Origin: Miltoncostaea sp963823515
Lineage (GTDB): Bacteria; Actinomycetota; Thermoleophilia; Miltoncostaeales; Miltoncostaeaceae
Assembly (NCBI GenBank): GCA_963823515.1
Contig: CAWGMB010000002.1
Span: 310,001 to 374,000 of the forward strand
Length of the DNA stretch: 64,000 nt
Direction: 5' to 3'
Within the stretch, counting starts at the first letter, position 1. Each line of letters opens with the position of its first letter. The position numbers and the translations under genes were made by a program. The notes under the pieces are model-generated. The model worked only from the letters and a program-made list of their open reading frames with translations, searched no databases and was not told the DNA's origin. Positions 22,570-31,772 of the stretch are shown in pieces.

Positions 22570-23978
22570 GGCAGGAGCATCTCCGCGACCCGGCGGGCGT
22601 CGGCCGGCCGCAGCGAATCGGCGACCGACGTGCCGTCGGAGAGGAAGCCCAGGGGCTTGCCCATGCGCATCGGCACGTTGACGAGGTTTCCGTGGAAGCG
22701 GGTCTCGTCGAGCTTGGTCATGGTCAGGCGGTTGACGCCGACCATGCGGAAGCGCCGCTGCGCGTCGCCGAGGTCGGCCACCGGCGTCGCCGTCGGGAGC
22801 ACGAGGTGCACCTCGTCGGGCTTCACCGGACCGAGCAGCGCGGCGAGCTCCTCGATCTCCTCCAGGTGCTGGTGTGAGCGCCCCTCGGTGTCGATCACGA
22901 TCAGGTCGCGGTCGGCCAGGGTGGCGCAGAGCGCGGTCAGGGCCGCGCCGTCCTGCGCCCGGAAGAGCTGGATGTCGAGCCGGCGGGCGTGCCCCTCGAG
23001 GGAGTCGTGCGTGCCGGGGCCGGCGGCGACCAGCGCCACCGCGAGGCCCGCCGATCGGAAGCGGGCGGCCAGGCCGACGGCGGCGCTCGTCTTTCCCACG
23101 CCGCTCTGGCCGACGAAGGCGATCGTGTGGCCCATCGCGGGCGGCTTCCAGTCGCGCACCGTCGGCAGGCAGGCGGCGAGATGGTCGCGCAGGTGGTCGC
23201 GCAGCGGCGCCCCGCTCTCGATGAACGGCATGGCCGACCGCGCGAAGCCGTCGAGCAGCGGGTCGAGGTAGCGGGCGTCCACGCCGGCGCGCGCGAGGTC
23301 GGCGCGCACGCCGTCGAGCGGCGAGGGGGCGCGGGTGACCGGCTGGGGGCGCTCGGCGAACGGCTCGACCGGCTCCGGGGGGGCGGGCGCCGGGGCGGGG
23401 GCCGGCGTGGGGGCGGGCGCGGCCGCGATCTCGGCACGGATCGGCGCCGGGGTGGCCGGAGCCGCCATCAGGTCCTCGATGGCCGGCGGCGCGCTGACGG
23501 CCTGGGCGTGGGCGTCGCGGACGGCTGCGCGGGCCGCCTCCAGGATCGCCTGGGTGCGCTCGAGATCGCCGGGGGCGAACGGAGCGCCCGCGCGGGCGTA
23601 GGCCGCCGCCGGGGACGCGGGAGGGCCGGGCGCGGCCTGGGCCGCCTCGGCCTCGATCTCCTCGGCGGCCGCGAGGCGGCTCTCCAGGTGGCGGCGGAAC
23701 GCCGACGGGACGAAGTCGTCATCCGTCTCGTCGTCGGTGTGCACCGGCAGCGCCGGCACGGCGACCGACGCCGCGGCCTCGCGGTTCGCGGCCTCACCCT
23801 CGCCGGGGGGCAGACCCTCGGCGGCGGTCACCTCGACGCCCTCCTTGCCGAAGAACCCGCCCAGTCCGCCCTTCACGACGCGCTTGGTCTTCAGGATGAC
23901 GGCCTCCTCCCCGAGCTCGGCGCGGACCTGGGCCAGCACCTCGTCGATGGTGGCTCCGGTGAACTGCTTGATCTGCAC
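22566..23978 (-). CDS. flhF: flagellar SRP-like GTPase FlhF
   Basis: 470-residue GTPase that sets the position and number of flagella. The N-terminus (QIKQFTGATIDEVLAQVRAE) is typical. A long, poorly conserved Pro/Ala-rich middle (about 60-225) separates it from the NG domain, which has the P-loop GQSGVGKTSAAVGL, IVIDTEGRSHQHLEE in place of the usual DTAG (Glu rather than Ala after Thr), and LTMTKLDETRFHG. The start is GTG 23978, 27 bases after flhA. The usual partner flhG does not follow; a PilZ gene does. Confidence 0.93.
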   Translation of the reverse strand: MQIKQFTGATIDEVLAQVRAELGEEAVILKTKRVVKGGLGGFFGKEGVEVTAAEGLPPGEGEAANREAAASVAVPALPVHTDDETDDDFVPSAFRRHLESRLAAAEEIEAEAAQAAPGPPASPAAAYARAGAPFAPGDLERTQAILEAARAAVRDAHAQAVSAPPAIEDLMAAPATPAPIRAEIAAAPAPTPAPAPAPAPPEPVEPFAERPQPVTRAPSPLDGVRADLARAGVDARYLDPLLDGFARSAMPFIESGAPLRDHLRDHLAACLPTVRDWKPPAMGHTIAFVGQSGVGKTSAAVGLAARFRSAGLAVALVAAGPGTHDSLEGHARRLDIQLFRAQDGAALTALCATLADRDLIVIDTEGRSHQHLEEIEELAALLGPVKPDEVHLVLPTATPVADLGDAQRRFRMVGVNRLTMTKLDETRFHGNLVNVPMRMGKPLGFLSDGTSVADSLRPADARRVAEMLLP

Positions 23979-24005
23979 GGCCAGGGTCTCCCGGTTTCGG
24001 TGGGG

Positions 24006-26096
24006 CTAGACGAGCGCGGCGAGCCCGATGGGCTCGACGCGGACGGAGGGCAGGATCTCGTGGTACGACAGGACGGTCAGAGTGGGTATCGCGTGTGCGG
24101 TCAACGCCTTGAGGTGCCGGCGCGTCGCGCCCGAGCACAACAGGACCGGAACGGCGCCGAGCATCTGCGCCTGCTCGACCTGCTCGGTGAGGGTCTCGAT
24201 GAGCGCCGAGGCGCGCGAGGGGTCCATGGTCACGGCGGTTCCGTCGTCGGTGCGGGCGACCGACTCGGCCACCTCGCGGTCCACCTCGGGGTCGAGCGTG
24301 ATCGCGCGGAGCGTCCCGGTCTCGTCGACGAAGCGGCCGCAGATGGCGCGTGAGAGGGCCTGACGGCAGTATTCGGCGAGGATCGGGATGTCCTTCGTCA
24401 GCTTCGCCTTGTCGCCGAGCGTCTCGAGGATCGTCACCAGGTCGCGCACGGGGACCGCCTCGGCCAGGAGCGACTGCAGCACGCGCTGGACCTCGCCGAC
24501 GGTCATCAGGTCGGGGACCAGCTCGTCCACCGGTGCGGGGAAGCGCTCCTTGAGCGTGTCGAGGAGGCCCCGGACGTCCTGGCGGCCGAGGAGCTCGGCG
24601 GCGTTGCGGCGGATGACCTCGCTGAGGTGGGTCACGACGAGCGAGGTCGAGTCGACCACCGTGTAGCCGGAGATCTCCGCCTGCTCGCGCTGGGCCTCGC
24701 CGATCCAGACGGCCGGCAGGCCGAAGGATGGCTCGACGGTGGGGATGCCGTCGAGCGGCAGCTCGGCGGTGCCCGGGTTCATGGCGAGGAGCTGCCCGGG
24801 CATGAGCGACCAGCGCGCCACCTCCACGCCCTTGATCTTGACGGCGTAGTCGTGGGAGCCCAGCTGGATGTTGTCGCGGATGCGGATCGGCGCGAGCGAG
24901 AGCCCGAGCTCGGTGGCCATCTGGCGGCGCACCATGGCGACGCGGCCGAGGAGATCCCCGCCCTCGTCGGCGTCCACGAGCGGCACCAGGCCGTAGCCGA
25001 TCTCCAGCTCGAGGGGGTCGAGCGGCAGCAGCGCGGCGACGTTCTCGGGCTCGGCCGGGCGCGTCGCGACCTCGGTGGCGGCGGCGCTCGTGGCGGCCTC
25101 CTCCTCGTCGCGGATGCCCTTCTTCAGCATCGTCGCGACGATCAGGATGAGGCCGCCGATGATGAAGAAGGGGAGCTTCGGCAGGCCCGGCACGAGACCG
25201 AGCGAGGTGGCGACGATGCCGGCCAGAAAGAGCGCGCGCGGCTGGCTGATCAACTGGTTGGTCAGATCCTGGCCGAGGTTCGACTCGCCCACCGATCGCG
25301 TGACGATGATGCCGGTGGCGGTGGAGATCAGGAGCGCCGGGATCTGGTTCACCAGGCCCTCGCCGACCGTCAGGAGCGAGAAGTGCTGCACGGCCTCGGA
25401 GAAGCCCATGCCCTGCTGGAACACGCCCACGGCGAGCCCGCCGAGCAGGTTGATCATCACGATGAGCACGGCGGCGATCGCGTCGCCCTTCACGAACTTC
25501 GAGGCGCCGTCCATCGCGCCGTAGAAGTCGGCCTCCTTGGCGATGACCTCGCGGCGCTTCTTGGCGTCCTCGTCGGTGATGATGCCCGCGTTGAGGTCGG
25601 CGTCGATCGCCATCTGCTTGCCGGGCATGGCGTCGAGGGTGAACCGGGCCGCGACCTCGGCGACGCGGCCGGCGCCGTTCGTGATCACCACGAACTGGAT
25701 CACGACGAGGATGGTGAAGACGATCAGGCCGACGACCACGTTGCCGCCGACGACGAAGCGGCCGAACGACGAGATGACCTCTCCGGCCTCGCCGTGGAGC
25801 AGGATCAGCCGCGTGCCGGAGATGTTCAGCGCGAGGCGGAAGAGGGTGGCGACCAGAAGCAGCGACGGGAACACCGAGAACTGCAGCGGCTCGGTGGTGT
25901 AGAGGGTGGCGAGGACGATCGCGAGCGCCGCCGAGATGTTGGCCGTGAGCAGGATGTCCAGCAGGAACGGCGGCAGCGGAATGATCATCATCACGACGAT
26001 GCCGACGACGACGATCGCGATCGCGACGTCGCTGTTGTCCAGCAGGCGGTTGAGGGCGCTCCGCTGCGGGGCGGGCGCGGCGACGGCCGTGCTCAT
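24006..26096 (-). CDS. flhA: flagellar export gate protein FlhA
   Basis: 696-residue core of the flagellar type III export gate. About eight N-terminal membrane helices (about 25-320) contain the FHIPEP-type region FSVFPSLLLVATLFRLALNI and GEAGEVISSFGRFVVGGN; the C-terminal cytoplasmic domain (about 345-690) receives substrate-chaperone complexes. A full-length match without interruption. ATG 26096 overlaps the flhB stop as ATGA. Confidence 0.97.
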   Translation of the reverse strand: MSTAVAAPAPQRSALNRLLDNSDVAIAIVVVGIVVMMIIPLPPFLLDILLTANISAALAIVLATLYTTEPLQFSVFPSLLLVATLFRLALNISGTRLILLHGEAGEVISSFGRFVVGGNVVVGLIVFTILVVIQFVVITNGAGRVAEVAARFTLDAMPGKQMAIDADLNAGIITDEDAKKRREVIAKEADFYGAMDGASKFVKGDAIAAVLIVMINLLGGLAVGVFQQGMGFSEAVQHFSLLTVGEGLVNQIPALLISTATGIIVTRSVGESNLGQDLTNQLISQPRALFLAGIVATSLGLVPGLPKLPFFIIGGLILIVATMLKKGIRDEEEAATSAAATEVATRPAEPENVAALLPLDPLELEIGYGLVPLVDADEGGDLLGRVAMVRRQMATELGLSLAPIRIRDNIQLGSHDYAVKIKGVEVARWSLMPGQLLAMNPGTAELPLDGIPTVEPSFGLPAVWIGEAQREQAEISGYTVVDSTSLVVTHLSEVIRRNAAELLGRQDVRGLLDTLKERFPAPVDELVPDLMTVGEVQRVLQSLLAEAVPVRDLVTILETLGDKAKLTKDIPILAEYCRQALSRAICGRFVDETGTLRAITLDPEVDREVAESVARTDDGTAVTMDPSRASALIETLTEQVEQAQMLGAVPVLLCSGATRRHLKALTAHAIPTLTVLSYHEILPSVRVEPIGLAALV

Positions 26097-27166
26097 GCGG
26101 CGGCCGGCTCGCGCCCGGTGGCGCGGTACACGTGGGCGAGGATCTCGGCGACGGCGCCGAAGGCGTCGGCCGGGATGAACTGGCCGATCTCCGCGGCGGC
26201 GTAGATGCTGCGGGCGAGCGGCGGGGCCTCGACGACGCTGACGCCGCTCTCACGGGCCTTGGCGATGATCCGCAGGGCCACCTGGTCGGCGCCCTTGGCC
26301 ACCACCTGCGGCGCGGGCAGGGCCCTCGCGTAGCGCAGCGCGACGGCGTAGTGCGTCGGGTTGGTGATGACGACGTCGGCGTCGGGGACCGCCGACATCA
26401 TCCGCTGCACGGCCATCTCGCGCTGTCGGCGCTTGAGCTGCCCCTTGACCTCGGGGTTGACGTCGCCCTCCTTGGCCTCGCGCTTGACCTCGTCCTTGGT
26501 CATGCGCATGTCCTTCTCGTGCTGCCAGCGCTCGTAGACGAAGTCGGCGATGGCGATGAGGACGTAGATCGAGACGATCGCCCAGCCGATCTTCATGACC
26601 AGGCCTCCCACGACGACGATGGCGAGGCCGGGGCTCGCGCCGACCAGGCCCAGCAGGTCGGGGATCCCGCTCTTCACGACGGTGTAGGCGACGATCCCCG
26701 TGGCGGCGACCTTGATCAGGTCCTTCACCAGGGTGACCAGGGAGCGGACCGAGAGGAGGCGCTTCACGCCGGTCAGCGGGTTGAGCGTCGAGAAGCGGGG
26801 CTTCAGGACCTGGGTGTTGATGGCGGGCTTGACCTGGATCGCGGACGCCACCACGCCCACCACGACGCCGGCGATGGCGAAGGGGGCGGTCAGGCGAAGG
26901 GAGTCCCAGCCGGCGTCGGTCATGACGCGCCATCCGCGCGAGGGGGTGATCGGCTCGGTGGTGCCCGCGGAGCTCAGCGAGGTGCTCATCACCCGGATCA
27001 GGCCCGACAGCAGCCAGGCCCCCACGAAGGAGAGCATCGCGAACATCGCCATGAGGCCCATGCCCGTGTTGATCTCGCGGCTGCGCGCCACCTGGCCGCG
27101 CTTGCGCGACTCGTCGCGGCGCTTCGGTGTCGCTGCCTCTGTGCGATCTCCAGCCGAGCCGGCCAA
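26093..27166 (-). CDS. flhB: flagellar export switch protein FlhB
   Basis: 357 residues: a basic start (ERTEAATPKRR-like DRTEAATPKRRDESRKRGQV), four membrane helices (about 35-210) and a cytoplasmic domain with the autocleavage site NPTHYAVALRY that switches export from hook to filament substrates. The apparent start is TTG 27166, with no clear Shine-Dalgarno; a 70-base gap separates it from fapA. Standard FlhB; the following flhA overlaps it. Confidence 0.95.
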   Translation of the reverse strand: MAGSAGDRTEAATPKRRDESRKRGQVARSREINTGMGLMAMFAMLSFVGAWLLSGLIRVMSTSLSSAGTTEPITPSRGWRVMTDAGWDSLRLTAPFAIAGVVVGVVASAIQVKPAINTQVLKPRFSTLNPLTGVKRLLSVRSLVTLVKDLIKVAATGIVAYTVVKSGIPDLLGLVGASPGLAIVVVGGLVMKIGWAIVSIYVLIAIADFVYERWQHEKDMRMTKDEVKREAKEGDVNPEVKGQLKRRQREMAVQRMMSAVPDADVVITNPTHYAVALRYARALPAPQVVAKGADQVALRIIAKARESGVSVVEAPPLARSIYAAAEIGQFIPADAFGAVAEILAHVYRATGREPAAA

Positions 27167-27236
27167 ATCGACGCCCTAGTCGCGCGTCGTCCGTGACTCC
27201 GTCTGCCCGCACCCATCCGGGGTGCGGCCGCGGGGC

Positions 27237-28769
27237 TCAGCCGAGGGGATCCTCGGAGCACACCACGCGGTTGTCTTCGTCAAAAACGACCGCAAGGTTG
27301 AGCGCCGTCGCCTCGATCGTGATCGCGCGATCGCCGCAGAGGATCTCCACGCCCCGGTGCGCGACCCTCGCGGCGAGCCTCTCACCCGCGGCCGGGCCGG
27401 TCAGGACGACGTGCACGGGCGCCCCGCCGGGGGCGCCGAGCTCGGTGGTGAGCAGCCGTCCGCCCACGCGCACCGTGCCCCCGCGCACCGTCGCCGCGCC
27501 CTGCGCGACCAGGTCCCCGCCGACGTCCGCGTCGACGTTGTAGGCGCCGTGGCCCGTGAGCACGAGGCTGCCGCGGGTCTCCACCCGGGACGCCTGCATG
27601 TAGGAGGCCCGGACATCCGAGGTGTGCCCGGCGGTGGCGCGCATCAGGGTCATCGCGCGCGCCAGGGCCAGGGCGGAGGAGACGGGTACCTCGGGCTCGA
27701 CGTGGTCCCTGCGCGCGAGCGCCTCGACCACGGCCGCCGCGCCGAGGACCGCGTCGCGGACACGGTCCTCGACGGCGATCCCCGGGACGCGCAGCACTCG
27801 GGCGGCCGACGCCAGGGCGCCCTCGAGGTCCGGGAAGCGGCCGGCCAGCACGATCTGGAACGCCTCGCGCTCGCTGAGCCTGCGACCGCCCTGCGCCGCC
27901 GTCTCGACCAGCTGCGAGGACATCGACGCCGCGGAGGTCAGCGCCTCGTCGGCGTCGCCGAGCGCGGCGAGCAGCCGCCGGTGGATGCTGGCCAGCTCGC
28001 CCGCCCGGATCTCGGAGTGCAGGCACGCCCCCGCGATGTGGACGTCGCCGCCGCTCTCGATGTGCGCCCGCTCCACATCGCATCCCACGCTCAGGTCGCC
28101 GGTGACGTGCAGGCGCACCCCTTCGAAGAGGCTCCCGGCGACCTCGAGCGATCCGAAGACCTCGATCGCCGATGCGCGCGGGGTCACCTCATCGACGTGG
28201 AGCACGGGGTCGACGTGGATCCGCCCCGCGTCGTCGACGCGAGGTCGTCCGTCGATCAGCGCCCGCACGATGACGATGCCCTCGCCCACGACCGACTCCC
28301 GTGCCCCGTCCCCCGCCGACGCGACCGGCGCGAGAGGATCGGGCGCGATCAGCGGCTCGCCGGTGACCGCGACACCGTCCCGTCCCGCCACGCACGGCGT
28401 GCAGCGCGCCAGGAGGGCCCCCGCGGGGATCGTGTGGAGCGGATCGTGCGCCGCATCGGCCGCGAAGGACAGCTCGAGCACGCCGTCGACCCCGGCCGTC
28501 GGCAGCGTCGCGCGCGCGACGGCGCGCGGGGCTCCGTCGCGGGCCGCCACGGCCTCCTCCACATGGCCGCGATCGAGGCCGTGCACGACTCCCGAGGCCA
28601 GGAGGGCGTCCAGGGCGCCGCGCAGGAGATCGTCGTCGCCGACCGGCCCCTCGGGCGGTCGCACCGCCAGCAGCGCGGCGCGCCCGGCGCCGATGATCTG
28701 CACGTCGTAGGGCGCCGCCCGACCGGAGTCCTCGACGCCGGCGTCGTCGTCGCGCGCGAGGGTGGACAT
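27237..28769 (-). CDS. DUF342 / FapA-like flagellar assembly protein A
   Basis: 510 residues. The N-terminal part (about 15-130) is an alpha/beta domain with VQIIGAGRAALLAVRP; then a beta-helix built of repeating hexapeptide-like turns, as in DUF342 (GSLEVAGSLFEGVRLHVTG, VGCDVERAHIESGGDVHIAG), a helical insertion (about 320-430), and more beta turns at the end. The start is ATG 28769; a longer frame upstream has no family similarity. A sigma-28-type promoter lies 50 bases upstream. In other bacteria DUF342/FapA proteins sit beside flagellar and sporulation genes; a precise role is unknown. Confidence 0.85.
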   Translation of the reverse strand: MSTLARDDDAGVEDSGRAAPYDVQIIGAGRAALLAVRPPEGPVGDDDLLRGALDALLASGVVHGLDRGHVEEAVAARDGAPRAVARATLPTAGVDGVLELSFAADAAHDPLHTIPAGALLARCTPCVAGRDGVAVTGEPLIAPDPLAPVASAGDGARESVVGEGIVIVRALIDGRPRVDDAGRIHVDPVLHVDEVTPRASAIEVFGSLEVAGSLFEGVRLHVTGDLSVGCDVERAHIESGGDVHIAGACLHSEIRAGELASIHRRLLAALGDADEALTSAASMSSQLVETAAQGGRRLSEREAFQIVLAGRFPDLEGALASAARVLRVPGIAVEDRVRDAVLGAAAVVEALARRDHVEPEVPVSSALALARAMTLMRATAGHTSDVRASYMQASRVETRGSLVLTGHGAYNVDADVGGDLVAQGAATVRGGTVRVGGRLLTTELGAPGGAPVHVVLTGPAAGERLAARVAHRGVEILCGDRAITIEATALNLAVVFDEDNRVVCSEDPLG

Positions 28770-28818
28770 GGCCGGTCGCTTTCGACGGGGCGCGGACGAA
28801 TCCGCCGCCTTTGATGGG

Positions 28819-28845
28819 TTATCGGACCCCAGACCGCGGATGTGA
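28819..28845 (-). promoter_or_regulatory. sigma-28 (FliA) type promoter of fapA-flhB-flhA-flhF
   Basis: Minus strand TCAC-N15-TCCGATAA. The -10 matches the GCCGATAA consensus in 7 of 8 bases; the -35 TCAC differs by one base from the TCAA seen at the other sites. Expected leader about 42 bases. The element lies in the upstream region of the divergent yyaC gene. Confidence 0.6.
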
Positions 28846-28972
28846 GCCCCTCGGGGGGGTCGCGGTTGACCGACCGTTCCCCCGGGGCCTATCCGAACGG
28901 ATGGCACCGGCGGCTCCCGCCGCGCCATACCCTCCTCGCACCCCGCTGAGAGAGGGCGACGAAAGGGCATCC

Positions 28973-29560
28973 GTGGCGCCTGCGTGCGAAGTGCGACTGA
29001 AGGATCCGGCCGGGCTCGCGACGCTGTCGGCGGCTCTCGAGCGCGAGCTCGAGAGCCTCGGGGGCGCGCGGCGTCCGATCGCCTTCGCATGCGTGGGCAC
29101 CGACCGCTCCACCGGCGACGCCCTCGGCCCCCTCGTGGGCCAGCGGCTCCTGAAGCTCGGCTTCGGCGCGGATGCGGTGATCGGCAGCCTCGAGGACCCG
29201 CTCCACGCGCTGAACCTCGAGGAGCGCCTGGGGCCGCTCGCCTCGCACCACACGCCGCCCCTGATCGTGGCGGTCGATGCGGCCCTCGGGCCGATGGCGA
29301 GTGTCGGTGCCGTGCACCTGCGACGCGGGGGCCTCCTGCCCGGTCAGGGGGTCGGCAAGACCCTGCCGCGCATCGGCGAGCTGGCCGTCACCGCGACGGT
29401 GAACGTCCAGGCCGGGGACCTGGACGTCCAGGTGCTCCAATCGACGCGGCTCTTCCTCGTGCAGGAGCTGGCCGAGCTGATCGGCGTGGCCTGCTGGTGG
29501 GCCCACCGCAACGTCCGCCGGGCCATGACGACACCGCTGGGCCAGACGGTCGCCGCCTGA
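28973..29560 (+). CDS. yyaC: YyaC-family (DUF1256) protein, spore-protease type
   Basis: 195 residues from GTG 28973, chosen because GAAAGGG lies 7 bases upstream and because family similarity begins soon after; ATG 28901 would add 24 Pro-rich residues. The family hallmarks are clear: VGTDRSTGDALGPLVGQRL, GSLEDPLHALNLEE, IVAVDAALGPMASVG, LLPGQGVGKTLPRIGE and NVQAGDLDVQVLQSTRL. YyaC is related to the germination protease Gpr and is known mainly from endospore-forming Firmicutes, where its role is poorly defined. Here it is divergent from fapA and convergent with the SCO1-like gene. No spore coat, cortex or SASP gene is seen in the window. Confidence 0.88.
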   Translation: MAPACEVRLKDPAGLATLSAALERELESLGGARRPIAFACVGTDRSTGDALGPLVGQRLLKLGFGADAVIGSLEDPLHALNLEERLGPLASHHTPPLIVAVDAALGPMASVGAVHLRRGGLLPGQGVGKTLPRIGELAVTATVNVQAGDLDVQVLQSTRLFLVQELAELIGVACWWAHRNVRRAMTTPLGQTVAA

Positions 29561-29563
29561 GGA

Positions 29564-29589
29564 GCCCCGAGGCGGCGACCTCGCGGGGC
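29564..29589. terminator. hairpin between convergent yyaC and SCO1-like gene
   Basis: GCCCCGAGG pairs with CCTCGCGGGGC (two-base bulge) around a 6-base loop, starting 4 bases after the yyaC stop. Placed to serve both convergent genes; there is no T tract. Confidence 0.5.
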
Positions 29590-29604
29590 GCGGGCCCGGG
29601 GGTC

Positions 29605-30210
29605 CTAGTCGTCCACCAGGCTGCGCATCTGCTCGGCGAGGTCGCTGACGCGGACGGGGATTCCGGCCGAGTAGGCGCCCACCTGGCGCCCCTCGCGGTC
29701 GACCAGCGCGATCCGCGCCGAGTGCGCCGAGACCGGCTTCCCCGCGGGTTGCGCGGCGACGGCCCACGCCTTCCAGATCGGGACGAGCTGCGCGCGCGTG
29801 CCGACGATGTAGTCCATCCGGCCGATCAGGTCGTGGCGGGCCAGGAACGCCCGCACCTTCGCCGGGGTGTCGCCCTCGGGGTCGACGCTCACCGCCACGA
29901 CATCGAGCTCCTGCGCGGCCTCGCCCGCCTGGTCGAGCGCCAGCGAGATCTCCTGCGCCGCTCGCGGGCAGATGTCGGGGCAGTCGGCGAACAGGAACGT
30001 GACGATCGCCGGCCGGCCCGCCGTGGGCACCGAGACCGGGGCGCCGTCGTATCCGGTGCCGGCGGTGGGCGGCGCATCGTGCCGGCCGGTGTCCCTCAGC
30101 CCGCTCGGCTCGGGGGCGGGCCCCGACGCGGCGAGGCCCACCACGACCGCCGAGATCGCGGCGATGCAGGCCGCGAGCATCGCGAGCAGGACGATGGGGC
30201 GGCGAACCAT
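29605..30210 (-). CDS. SCO1/SenC-family copper-binding thioredoxin-fold protein
   Basis: 201 residues: one N-terminal signal anchor (VLLAMLAACIAAISAVVVGL) and an extracytoplasmic thioredoxin-like domain. The copper motif CPDIC is in FADCPDICPRAAQE, and the third ligand His is in VSAHSARIALVD. Family proteins deliver copper to cytochrome oxidase CuA or act as thiol reductases. ATG 30210 has a TAGGCT hexamer 7 bases upstream. Unrelated to flagella; like copC at 47 kb it is a copper-linked gene inside the motility locus. Confidence 0.88.
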   Translation of the reverse strand: MVRRPIVLLAMLAACIAAISAVVVGLAASGPAPEPSGLRDTGRHDAPPTAGTGYDGAPVSVPTAGRPAIVTFLFADCPDICPRAAQEISLALDQAGEAAQELDVVAVSVDPEGDTPAKVRAFLARHDLIGRMDYIVGTRAQLVPIWKAWAVAAQPAGKPVSAHSARIALVDREGRQVGAYSAGIPVRVSDLAEQMRSLVDD

Positions 30211-30217
30211 GACGTTC

Positions 30218-30223
30218 AGCCTA
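30218..30223 (-). promoter_or_regulatory. -10 hexamer of the SCO1-like gene, leaderless type
   Basis: Minus strand TAGGCT, 7 bases, then ATG 30210. Confidence 0.5.
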
Positions 30224-30344
30224 GTGCCCCTCGGGTGGAGTTTCGGCGGTCATCCGTCCCTGCTCCAGCCGTGCAGGATCCTCCGGGATGAAGGCGGTGG
30301 CCCACCGCGCGAATCCCGCTCGTCGTCGTGAGAGACCTTCTGGA

Positions 30345-30889
30345 TGTCCTGCCGACATAGGTTCCGAAGCGACTGATCGGAGCCTTACCGCCGAGGCCGA
30401 TGTGTGGCCGCCGCTCCCTGTAGTGGCCCAGCCGGTAACGCAGCGCCCTGTGGCGGTGGCGGTGGGAGAGACAGAGCACCCCGTAGGGCCACTCGTCGCG
30501 GCGCACCGGCGCGCGCTCGGCCGGCGCGGGCCGCGAGAGGCCATGGCGATGCAGGACCCTCCAGACGCCCGAGTGCGCCATGCCGAGCTCGCCCGCGATC
30601 AGACGTGGGGCCCAACTCGATCGCCGGGGGCCAGAACGATGCGCACCTGGGTGAGCGGGTCCATGGGGCGCGGCTGCCGGTGCGGGCGCGGGGAGCGATC
30701 GCGAAGGCAGGCCGATCCCCGGCGCTCTGCCACCGAGGCCCGCCTCCCGCGGGCGACCCACTCGAAGGCCGTCGAGGGACTGCACCTGAAGGCGGGTGCC
30801 GCCTCGCGGAAGCTGCGGCCCTCGGCATCGACGAAGAGCACCGACTCGAGACGGCCGCGCGCCGTGAAGCGGACGTCGGGGCGCTGCAT
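30345..30889 (-). pseudogene. IS481-type transposase remnant
   Basis: Three pieces of an IS481-like (DDE) transposase in changing frames. From the 5' end: RFTARGRLESVLFVDAEG and STAFEWVARGRRAS (the first helix-turn-helix), LRDRSPRPHRQPR; then IAGELGMAHSGVWRVLHRHG (second HTH); then the very C-terminal HYRERRPHIGLGGKAPISRF. Most of the catalytic core (about 150 residues) is deleted, and frames change between pieces, so it cannot be active. Terminal inverted repeats could not be identified. It lies between the SCO1-like gene and the fliR end, marking an old insertion in the flagellar locus. Confidence 0.75.
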
Positions 30890-30955
30890 CCGGACCTCCC
30901 GGAGGTCCGTGGGCTTCAGACACCCGCAGCCCCTCGGGAGGCCCGGACTGCTTCT

Positions 30956-30974
30956 CAGACGTTCGGAACGTCTG
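30956..30974 (-). terminator. hairpin after fliR
   Basis: CAGACGTT-CGG-AACGTCTG, 8-bp stem with a 3-base loop, 12 bases past the fliR stop. No T tract, but the position suits the end of the fliO-fliP-fliQ-fliR transcript. Confidence 0.6.
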
Positions 30975-30986
30975 CAGGCGGGTCGA

Positions 30987-31772
30987 CTAGCCGCCGGCGG
31001 CCCTCATGATGTGGGAGAGGTCCGAGAACATCTGATTGGTGAGCGAGTTGATGAGGCCGACCATCGTGGGCAGCAGGATCGCGGTGCCGGCGAGGGCCAC
31101 GATGATCTTGAGCGGCAGGCCGACGATGAAGACGTTCATCTGCGGCACCGACCGCGAGATCACCCCGAGCGTGATGTCGGTGATGAGCAGGGCCCCGATG
31201 AGCGGGGCGCCGATCTGCACCGCGACGAGCAGGATGTCGTCGGCCCGGTCGAGCACGCCGATGACGACGGCGTTGAGGTCCGGGTTCGCGAGCGGCGGCG
31301 CCAGGACGAAGCTGCGCACCACGCCCGCCACCAGGAGCTGGTGCCCGCCGAGCGACAGGAACGTGGTGATCGCGACCAGGTTGTACCAGCGACCCAGGAT
31401 CGAGGCGGCGACGTTGGTCGTCGGATCGAAGGTCTGGGCGATCGCGAAGCCCGCGGTGACGTCGATGAACGCGCCGGCGGTCTGGAAGGCGGCGAACATG
31501 AACTGGGCCACCAGGCCGAAGGCGAAGCCGATGATCGCCTCCTTCACGGCCAGGGTCGCGAAGCCGACGACGCCCTCGGGCACCGTGCCGCCCTCGGCGG
31601 CGACGATCGGCAGGGTGATGTAGCTGATGATGATCACCAGACCGGCCTTGACCCGGGCGGGGATCATCCGCGCGCTGAACACCGGGGCCACGACGAACAT
31701 CGCCGAGAGGCGCGTGGCGATCAGCATGAAGAGCGCAGCCTGCGGGGCGAGCTGCGCCAGGAGCTGCTCCAC
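30987..31772 (-). CDS. fliR: flagellar export protein FliR
   Basis: 261-residue membrane protein of the export gate. The start is the GTG at 31772 sharing one base with the fliQ stop (CTAGTGG), giving the usual length; longer in-frame extensions run antisense-like through fliQ and are rejected. About six helices: ALFMLIATRLSAMFVVAPVF, IISYITLPIVAAEGG, FGLVAQFMFAAFQTAGAF and so on to the end. A hairpin follows the stop and an IS remnant lies just beyond. Confidence 0.94.
   Translation of the reverse strand: MEQLLAQLAPQAALFMLIATRLSAMFVVAPVFSARMIPARVKAGLVIIISYITLPIVAAEGGTVPEGVVGFATLAVKEAIIGFAFGLVAQFMFAAFQTAGAFIDVTAGFAIAQTFDPTTNVAASILGRWYNLVAITTFLSLGGHQLLVAGVVRSFVLAPPLANPDLNAVVIGVLDRADDILLVAVQIGAPLIGALLITDITLGVISRSVPQMNVFIVGLPLKIIVALAGTAILLPTMVGLINSLTNQMFSDLSHIMRAAGG

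Noticed and set aside
24627..26204. Plus-strand open frame rich in Asp, His and Arg
   Set aside because: Antisense of flhA; composition reflects reading the complement of membrane-helix codons.
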